NCBI GenBank assembly: GCA_018806985.1
Contig: JADANN010000414.1
Location: forward strand, 1,178,001-1,242,000
Direction: 5' to 3'
Source of the DNA: Angiostrongylus vasorum
Taxonomy: Eukaryota; Nematoda; Chromadorea; Rhabditida; Metastrongylidae
DNA: 64,000 bases
The notes below the pieces were generated by a model. That model had not been told where the DNA came from. It was given only the letters and a program-made list of their open reading frames with translations, and made no database searches. Positions 56,430 to 64,000 of this stretch are shown here, in pieces (positions within the stretch are counted from its first letter, which is position 1; the number at the start of each line of letters is the position of its first letter). Position numbers and translations under genes: made by a program.

Positions 56430-59400
56430 TCACCTGTATCACGTATAGTCCCGTTGATGGCCGAATGACTTACGCGGGCGCCAGTAAATCTTCCAGTTTT
56501 TCCCTGTCACGTGCAAAGGTGGTTCAGTTGGTTCTGCTCGCTCCAGGGATTCGTCGAGCATCACACCTTTCTTCTAGGCTCTTCACGAATAACTCTGACC
56601 AACGGCCGGCGGTCTTCCTGCAGTACATTTACATCTTGAGGTACCAGTCGCTAACGACCCTTGTCCATCGGTTGTCCTTCACACTCATTACGTGTCCGGT
56701 AGATTTTTGATCGTTGATGAAAGTCGGAGCTTCAGATCCATTCCTTTACTTGGGCGACACGGGATACTCCTAGCACCGTCTCTTCGACTGCGCGTTCAAT
56801 AACGCTGAGTGATTTTCATCCTGCTTAGTAGCGGCCAGGTTTCTCTCGCATACGTTAAGGCAGAAAGAATCGTGAAGTCGTAAAGGTGGGCACGGAGTCG
56901 AGTGTTCTTTGTTCTCTTCATCACGTCTTCGATGCTCTTAAAAGCTCCCCAAGCCGCTCGTTTCCTTCTCTTCAACTTTGGAGCTAAGTTGCTTATCATG
57001 TTCATTTACAGGCCTAGGTCGACATAGATGGAGCATTCGGAGGTATCTATTCCGTCGAGGGTGAATGGGACACAAGAAACCAATCCGCTCCTCATGAACA
57101 TCGTTTTTGTGAAATTTAGCCGAAGACCAATTTTTCCACAGGCTTTCTCAAAATCGGCAAGAATTCGTTTCGCTAGGGCCAATGTTTGGTGTTATAAAAA
57201 CGATGTCATCGGCAAAGCGAAAATGTTCTAACTGCTGACCGTCGACTTTCACTCCCATGTTGTGCCATTCCAGTGTTCGCATGACGTTCTCCAAAGTGAC
57301 GGTAAAAAAATTTTGACGAGATGCTACCGCTTTGTCTAACCCTTCTTTTGACGTCGATGTTAATAACGTTGTAGAATGGTGATATCTTGGTTGTGAAATT
57401 TTTTATATAACTCACCAAAGATCTTTATACACTGAGTAGGGACTTCCTGATTGTCCAAGGCTTCCTTGGATGCTTCTATCTCAATTGCAAAGGCTTTCTG
57501 TAAATCGATAAAAAGTGAGACAAATCGGTGTTTTGTACTCTCGCGATACTTTAATGAGTCTTGTTATCGTGTGGATGTGGTCCACCATACTGGATCCTTT
57601 TCGAGACCGTACATACTCACATAACTGTCGTTCGTCCAGTGTTCTGTCAATCCTGTATAGGATGGCTCGAGTGGAAAGTTTGTAGATCTCATACACCAAG
57701 GAGATTGCACGATAGTTGTCGATATTGTGTAGGTCAGCTTTCTTGAACAGTAGCATGGTCTTGCTGGTCTTCCATTAGGGACCTTGCATTCAGACAGGTA
57801 ACATGTGGAGAGCCGAATCAGTGCGTTTACGAGGACTGACAGAAGGTTCTTCAGATGTTCAGATCTTATCCTCTCTGGATCTTATCCTCCGACCTAGAGA
57901 TGTCGGATTTTGGAAGGGAGAACTGGTGGTACAACATATCCATCCTCCTTTATTTCATACAGGAAGGATGACGAGGTTATTGAAGAGGTCTCAATAGTCT
58001 GTACGTCGGAGTGCAATCATCTTGGTCTTGTAATTAGCGAAGCATCGCTGGGCGTGGCGAATGCTTTTCCCAGCCTCTGCTGTTTCGACCATAACTGCTA
58101 TTCTGCTTTCTTTAAGTTCTTCTTCTATTTCCTGTCTGCACTGTTTTGCAACTTCGGACGTGAGCTAGCGGTTGCCTGCAGCTCGTAGAAGTACACGCTG
58201 GCTTATCAGCTCAAGTATTTCTGGAGACAGACGTCTCTTGGTGACTTTCGAACTCTCAGCTTTCATAACGCTAACGAGAAGGTATTGGATGAGCCGAACG
58301 TATTTCTCGTCGACGTTATCGAGAACAGCATCTTCCCAACAGCCAACTAACAAATTGAATAAATCCCAGTAGGTAGTGGTTGTGGGACTTCGTTTCTTAA
58401 ACTTAGTGGCTTTTTTTCCTTTCCGAAATGAAATCTTGCACGAAGGAGGCGATGTCTGATCCCGTGTAGAATTTTGGGACAACAGCGACATTGGTAAGGC
58501 AAAACCTCCTATTTACTATGAGGTGATCTACTTCGTTATGGTACTTCCCACTGGCAGACCATCACGTCCAGCGTTGAGTGTGGAGCTTTTGGAACTGCGT
58601 GTTACCATGGATTGTCTTGGTCGCCATGATAAACTCAGACAGCCGCTCACCCTGTTCGTTCCATTCTAATCCGTGGGTTCCATTGTGACGTTCTTCATAC
58701 GTTCCTCTTGGTCCATCTGAGCGTTAAATTCTCCAATGATAATATAAGGCCTTCTCTGTAGAACTTCTCAAATCCACATTGAACGCTTCGACTTCCTCTT
58801 CGTCATAATTTGATTTCGGCGCGTTAACGGCGAAGATTGTCAAAGCCGGTATTTATCCATATCTCTTCATTCGTAAACGTCCGATCCGGGTTGTTAGTTG
58901 TTTATATGAATCGATCGATGTCCGTGGACAAACTCATGTTGACGAGAACGCCGACGCAGCCGATTCCTCTTTATTGCTGCGTGTTCCGAGAAACAGTTCT
59001 GCAGTGTCACAGACGGCGTTGAATGGGTGGCGTCTTCTCGTCTCGGTCAGTCCGATGGCGCCCCACCTCAGTCTTCTTACTTGCGTGATCTAGTCTTTTG
59101 TCGAGGACTCAGATTCAAGTGTACGTGCATTGTAGGTACAGATCGTCACCTTAGTTCTTTGCGATTTAGGCAGGTTAGAATGTCGCTGAGATTTTAGCAA
59201 CCTCTCCGTATTCGTCCTACCTAACGCTGCCGAATCGGAGACTCTTTCAAGGTCAGAGGAATGAGGCCCTATTTATTTACTGCGCTTAACTTTTTGATAC
59301 CCACGTAAATACCCTTGCTGGGCTCTGAACGTGAGGCTGGATGTACTCACGGGTAGCTTGCCAGTCTCTGCCAGATTGGACATGGAGCTTATTTGTTGGA

Positions 59401-59730
59401 AGCGACTCGTAACACCCCCTCCTCCTCACCCACCCCCTATACAGTTCCCTTTCATTTTATTGCAGGCTTTTGGCCGAATTGACTCGTAGGAGAACAATCT
59501 GCATAAGCGAGAACGCAGCCACATTGCATGCATGAATACGCCTCGTAAATGCAGAAAGTACGTGCCAAATCGGCGCAGCAGAAACAGCGAGTCCATCACT
59601 TGGATCCACCTGCGTCTCAGGGAAGCAAAAGATCGCTTTTGGTCAGCGATTCATCCCCCTGCCCCGCCACTTGGGACGGGACACGTAGCCTCGCGACTAA
59701 CCGGCTCGAGATCGCTCATATGAAGGAGTT
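56430..59730 (-). mobile_element. RTE-type non-LTR retrotransposon, decayed, second copy
   Basis: Same family and length as 13285..16590, in opposite orientation. On - the 5' leader lies near 59730..59460. An endonuclease-RT linker ([35 protein letters not shown]) falls at 58165..58491. Then come IYKLSTRAILYRIDRTLDE and SSMVDHIHTITRLIKV at 57481..57756, FRFADDIVFITPN at about 57190..57225, and a C-terminal part with [17 protein letters not shown] near 56930. The RT catalytic FADD is intact here, unlike the other copy, but frameshifts and stops break the ORF. The 3' end on - is near 56430, with a short TGATACA-type remnant. Confidence 0.9.
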
Positions 59731-60117
59731 CTGTGAGAGCATCTATCAGTGATATGTAAATAATTTAGGACTGACGATAAAGTTGCTTGACAATAGTTAT
59801 AAACTAATTAGGCAACCTTATAGTTGTTTGCTCTGGACAACGCCTGCATCTTCATCGGGTCAACTCGGTTGCTGTTCTTGTCCATCTGTCGCCAAGTTTG
59901 ATTATTATTTGACCAAATCTAGGTTTCATTCCAAAATGTATTTTGCTGGGATCTTAAAAATGCGATACCTTTCAAAGGGGCCGGATTGCACAGTCGAATA
60001 TGACAGTGCATGCTGCGGATAGATTTCAAAAAACACCGTTGGACATCGGTGTACAGGATGCTGTCGATGACTGAAGTATTAATCGATATCTCCGCTGCAA
60101 TTCAAAGATAATAGTAA
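59731..60117. other. Intergenic, nothing recognised
   Basis: About 390 bp between the RTE copy and the Penelope-like element. I saw no gene or repeat. Confidence 0.45.
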
Positions 60118-60218
60118 GGGTTTATTTATGTGATCTTATAAAGTGATCTTCTTTAGCTGATCCGAGGTTGGTATAGGTGTTCGTTGACGTTGTCGTTGTT
60201 GTTGCTGTTGTTTTCAAT

Positions 60219-60254
60219 GGCTGACGTTTCGGCGATTTCGCCTTCCTCAGAGCC
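60219..60254 (-). ncRNA. Hammerhead ribozyme-like motif, left arm
   Basis: On - the order is GGCU, CUGAGGA, A, GGCG-AAAU-CGCC, GAAAC, GUC, AGCC. All core bases (CUGANGA, GAAA, cleavage triplet GUC) are present. Stem II and inner stem I are each four perfect pairs. Stem III is only ACGU, self-complementary, so two copies would have to dimerise. It lies 3' of the GIY-YIG frame. Confidence 0.75.
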
Positions 60255-62210
60255 TGGACGTATTTTATATTAGAATACTTTAGATATTCGGTGTAAAAGG
60301 CTAAAGTACTAATGAAGATCAAAGTTTTAAATAGATGGTGGGTTAAGATGCTACGCTCAAACTGAAAGGCTACTCGCCGTGATGCAACCAGTGGAACTGG
60401 CCCACACGTTGTTCACGTGGGGTCGCGAGCACGACACACCCCGGGTTCAAAATATCATTTTGAAATAGGGCGCCAGGTCACGTGTGATAGTGAGGTATTC
60501 GTCTTTCCGGTTCATCTTTGGATTTTTGAAATTTAGCCAAAACGCTTCAAGAGTTTTGCGCGTTGTTTTCGACTCCTGCGCTGGGATCCGTACAGTCACT
60601 TCAAAATCATCGCCGTTGTGCTTTTGTGCCCTATGCGTACCTAGAGGAGGTTTTTGACGAATTTCAACTTTCCCATCTAGATGTTCTTTTATGCGGACAC
60701 AAAGTGGTCTACCCGTTTCCCTAATATATTCCTCACCGCATACGTTACATGAGATCAAGTATATTGTACTTGAACTCATGCAATCCCCCGTCTCTCCCGT
60801 TAGGGACAGATCATACAGTTTTCTGAGCTGCACAAACGATCACAGAGACGGTTGCAACTGACGGCATAGGGTATTGTGTGGGATGTCAATAATCGTTATA
60901 TAATTTTCAACACCACTTTTTCTTAAGCATCTCTTAATGGCGCAACTTATTTCATTTGATATGAAGGGTAGCTTGAAAAGGGATCTTACTTACGTCCGAA
61001 ACATTATTTTGGGGAACACCCCACGGTTTTGTCTAACCTGAGTGGCTTCTTCGTCGTAGCCATTGGAAATGGCAATTTTTCTGTTCCACACAACAACAGA
61101 CGGATGAGTGCTTTGAATTGTTAAATCGACAGTCAGAGTATATAAAATCTACACGAGAAAAACCAACCGAAAACAGGCTTCCATTCTTAAACATCCAAAT
61201 AAGGCTCTCAGAAAGTGGCTATGTAACAAAATGGTATCGTATGCCAAGTAGTAAGAACATACTAGTTTACTACCTCTCCTCTCATCCTTCACACATGAAA
61301 AAAGCACTTATCAAAAAACATGTGCCGTACGGCAAAAAGTGTGTGCACAGGAGAAGAGGAAAGGAAGGAATCGCAAAACCTGGCACGAAAAATTGCCATT
61401 TCCAATGGCTACGACGTAGAAGCCACTCAGGTTAGACAAAACCGTGGGGTAGTTCCCCAAAATAATGTTTCGGACGTAAGTAAGATCCCTTTTAAGCTAC
61501 CCTTCATATCAAATGAAATAAGTTGCGCCATTAAGAGATGCTTAAGAAAAAAGTGGTGTTGAAAATTATATAACGATTATTGACATCCCACACAATACCC
61601 TATGCCGTCAGTTGCAACCGTCTCTATGATCGTTTGTGTAGCTCAAAAAACTGTATGATCTGTCCTAACGGGAGAGACGGGGATTGCATGAGTTCAGGTA
61701 TTATATACTTGATCTCATATTACGCATGCGGTGAGGAATATATTGGGGGAAACGGGTAGGCCACTTTGTGTCCGCATAAAAGAACATCTAGATGGGAAAG
61801 CTAAAATTCGTCAAAACCTCCTCTAGGTACGCATACGGGCACAAAAGCACAACGGCGATGATTTTGAAGTGACTGTACGGATCCCAGCGCAGGAGTCGAA
61901 AACATCAACGCGCAAAACTCTTGAAGCGTTTTGGATAAATTTCAAAATCCAAAGATGAACCGGAAAGACGAATGCCTCACTATCACACGTGACCTGGCGC
62001 CCTATTTCAAAATGATATTTTGACCCCGGGGTGTGTCGTGCTCACGACCCCACGTGAACAACGCGTGGGGCAGTCCCACTCGTTACATTACGGTGAGTAG
62101 CCTTTCAGTATGACCGTAGCATCCTAACCCACCATCTATTTAAAACTCTGATCTTCATTAATACTTTAGCCTTTTTCCACCGAATAATTAAAGTATTCTT
62201 ATATAAAATA

Positions 62211-62259
62211 GGTCTGGGCTCTGAGGAAGGCGAAATCGCCGAAACGTCAGCCATCGACC
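62211..62259 (+). ncRNA. Hammerhead ribozyme-like motif, right arm (best copy)
   Basis: Stem I is GGCU (62217..62220) with AGCC (62249..62252). It is extended across a UG/AUC internal loop by GGUC (62211..62214) with GACC (62256..62259). The core CUGAGGA and GAAA are intact, stem II is GGCG-AAAU-CGCC, and the predicted cleavage is after GUC at 62248. One extra purine sits between the core and stem II, as in all copies in this window. Hammerheads are known in Penelope-like pLTRs; activity here is inferred. Confidence 0.8.
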
Positions 62260-62411
62260 AACAACACCAACAACAACGACAACGACAACGAAGACCTATA
62301 CCAACCTCCCATCAGCTAAAGAAGATCAGTTTATAAGATCACATAAATAAATATATCAACTATCTATGCCGAGGTTTATAGGAAGTTGGTCTTTTGAGTT
62401 ATTAATAGTAA

Positions 62412-63558
62412 AGGTTGTCCTACGAATCTGATGAATGCAGAGCTCTAGATTTAGAAGCTGGTTGGTTGTCAGTTTCTTTGGGAGGCCTGAAGATGGGCAA
62501 TAGTGTCCACACTTTCTGATTTGTTATGAAGAAACACATCATCCATCAATTTCTTTCTGGCGCAATCGTTCAACGTGCTGGTCTGTCTCGAGCATAATAG
62601 CATTCGCCAAGCACATTCCGTGCGCCACACTTCGTTCACATCTATGAATGCAGATAGATCCTAGCCACGAACATGACGACGCCTGGATTCTGTTGTGGTC
62701 CACTCCACTGTCGTTTTATTACATCTGTGATCTGTTCTTACTATTATACATGGCCGACCTAACTGTTCTTCGCTGTCCATTTGAATTCTTCAATATCTCG
62801 TTAATGGAATACATTTTGAAGATATGATCTGCCCATCCTGGCTAGACATTGTTTGTAAGTACTACTTAAATTTCAGAAGACATCGTTAAAGTGCTGTGTA
62901 GGTAGCGCGCAGAGTTCTTGATGTGGGTCAGGAGGTATCAGAACACGTCTGTGCTGCATAACGGCGCATGGAGGATCGTTGAGTGGAACGGGTGAGCTCG
63001 TAGCTTTGGATCCGTTTTTTTTGTCGGCGGTTTTTTTCAAGAGACCTGAATACAGCCTAAGCAACTCTCCTTTTGTAGAAATCCTACAAAGAGAGACGAC
63101 TAGATAAGGCCAACTGAAAAACGACGCGTAAGAAGCTGATGTTTTAAAGAGATGAAGAAAACCATAAATCTGTATCTTCAGATGGGAACTAGCTAGATTT
63201 CCGCGGTCGGCTAGAACTGAAGTGCAAATTACATCTATGAGGACAGTCCTGTTGGGTCTTACTGAAACATATTGAAATTTATGAAGCCAGGAAGCCCCTA
63301 TGAAAGTTGCGAGGCTGCTGGCCACGCTCCTCTCTAGCGGTGAATTCAACTCAGAATGAACTGGATAGGCTGTACAGGAATCGTCCGCTTACTGGCCTTG
63401 TCAGCAGGGAACTGCAGCACAATGTGCAGGTCTGAAACTCCGACGAATCAGTCGTGGTGTTTAGAGGCAGAGTCATCTTCCATCAGTACCTGTCGCAGTG
63501 TGATAGTTATTTTAAAGTTTTATTTTATTATTTATTTTACACGACCCACCTTTCACAT
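62412..63558. other. Intergenic with one long unassigned frame
   Basis: A 158-codon frame on - spans 62873..63349, the longest in the window that is not clearly part of a gene or transposon. I recognise no motif and no repeat family, and composition gives no clear support. It may be a species-specific exon or chance. Confidence 0.3.
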
Positions 63559-63885
63559 CTACTGTGCGAATCCCAGCACTTCCAGGATTTGATTCATTTT
63601 CGCGCATTCATCATCCACCAAGGTCTTCGAACTTTCGCGTGTAGTTTCGGTTTTTGACTGAAGATTACCGTTTTCTTTATGGACATCGTTGAATGGTAGT
63701 CGCATCGAATCACTCTGCAGTCCTGACATAGAAAAAGCTAGAGCGTTTACATTTGCATTGCAGAGTGAACTTTCCCCAGACAAGCCTAATACTAGTTTCG
63801 GATTATCTTTGGAGGGATGAGAGACAGTGAACCTATTGCGGGGTCGGGCCACCACCATGCTCGTGGTGATCGACATCACTACCAC
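63559..63885 (-). pseudogene. 3' end of an unidentified repeated coding unit, copy 2
   Basis: The open frame on - ends VHKENGN, then LVDDECAKMN and LEVLGFAQ, with the stop at 63559..63561. The last ~45 codons align with copy 1 at 24469..24600, and the 3' flank is similar and AT-rich. Upstream (SGESSLCNANVNALAFSMSG) there is no counterpart in copy 1. This copy is less damaged than copy 1 and might be a real terminal exon. The family is unknown. Confidence 0.4.
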
Positions 63886-64000
63886 TGCATTATTTGCTCA
63901 CTGTCATCTTAGAGTATCGAGGAAAACGTGACGTGGAAAATTTGAATAAGTAGGCTGATTAAACGTTGATTAGGGCAGCACCAAATAGACAAAGTTTCAG
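63886..64000. other. Right edge, nothing recognised
   Basis: About 115 bp with no recognisable feature. Confidence 0.5.

Larger units (their letters stand above)
60118..62411. mobile_element. Penelope-like element, young inverted pair with hammerhead ends
   Basis: Left arm 60118..61080 (-) and right arm 61390..62411 (+) are near-identical inverted copies around a ~310-bp unique centre. The centre encodes the C-terminal RT part on + (61118..61310): LPFLNIQIRLSESGYV, TKWYRMPSSKNILVYYLSSH, PSHMKKALIK, a segment typical of Penelope-like RTs. Each arm encodes the linker and the GIY-YIG endonuclease. The left is open for 128 codons (60447..60833) with IYLISCNVC, EEYIRETGRPLC and RIKEHLDG. The right is frameshifted but keeps EEYIGG. 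Outer ends carry hammerhead motifs and (GTT)n/(AAC)n tracts. The RT core is absent, so the element is 5' truncated. Inverted or tandem partial copies (pLTRs) are characteristic of this class. Confidence 0.88.

Noticed and set aside
62873..63349. 158-codon frame on -
   Set aside because: Longest orphan frame, but no motif, splice context or repeat homology; left as unassigned rather than called a gene.

Overview
The window reads as nuclear DNA of a parasitic nematode. A strongylid, hookworm-like clade V worm is my inference, from the gene families, the multi-exon genes with long repeat-filled introns, and the dense RTE, Penelope-like, mariner and SINE-type repeats. There is no bacterial-style gene organisation, rRNA, functional tRNA or CRISPR array.

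Three conserved protein-coding genes can be assembled exon by exon. (1) An ELO-family very-long-chain fatty-acid elongase lies on + at 11049..24937 (8 exons, about 285 aa). (2) Ribose-5-phosphate isomerase A, rpia-1, lies on - at 36374..42364 (8 exons, 246 aa). (3) The integrin beta subunit, pat-3, lies on - at 45316..52694 (16 exons, about 812 aa). Splice phases agree throughout with four exceptions. Two A-runs in the elongase and one in pat-3 each carry one base too many, and one rpia-1 donor reads GG instead of GT. Since pat-3 is an essential gene in C. elegans, I think homopolymer errors in the assembly are likelier than three pseudogenes. The genes serve lipid elongation in the ER, the pentose phosphate pathway and muscle/matrix adhesion; I see no operon or shared pathway.

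The rest is mostly repeats. Two decayed RTE-type LINEs lie at 13285..16590 (+) and 56430..59730 (-), with a fragment at 30790..31190. A mariner-like transposase relic sits in elongase intron 1. Two Penelope-like elements with GIY-YIG domains form inverted pairs at 22640..24425 and 60118..62411. About a dozen copies of a tRNA-derived SINE (called B here), about fourteen copies of a foldback repeat with tRNA-like promoter boxes (A), and six copies of a ~380-bp repeat (C) fill intergenic DNA and introns.

The most interesting signal is a small structured RNA motif in the Penelope-like elements and their relics. It has a CUGARGA core, a short GGCG/CGCC hairpin, GAAAC, then GUC, flanked by GGCU/AGCC. 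This is the layout of a minimal hammerhead ribozyme. The best copies are at 62211..62259 and 60219..60254; others are at 4703..4738, 4884..4920, 22774..22809 and 41159..41194, with several degenerate ones. Two short ORF-less palindromes built from the same ends (4578..5012 and 18680..18915) may be non-autonomous derivatives.
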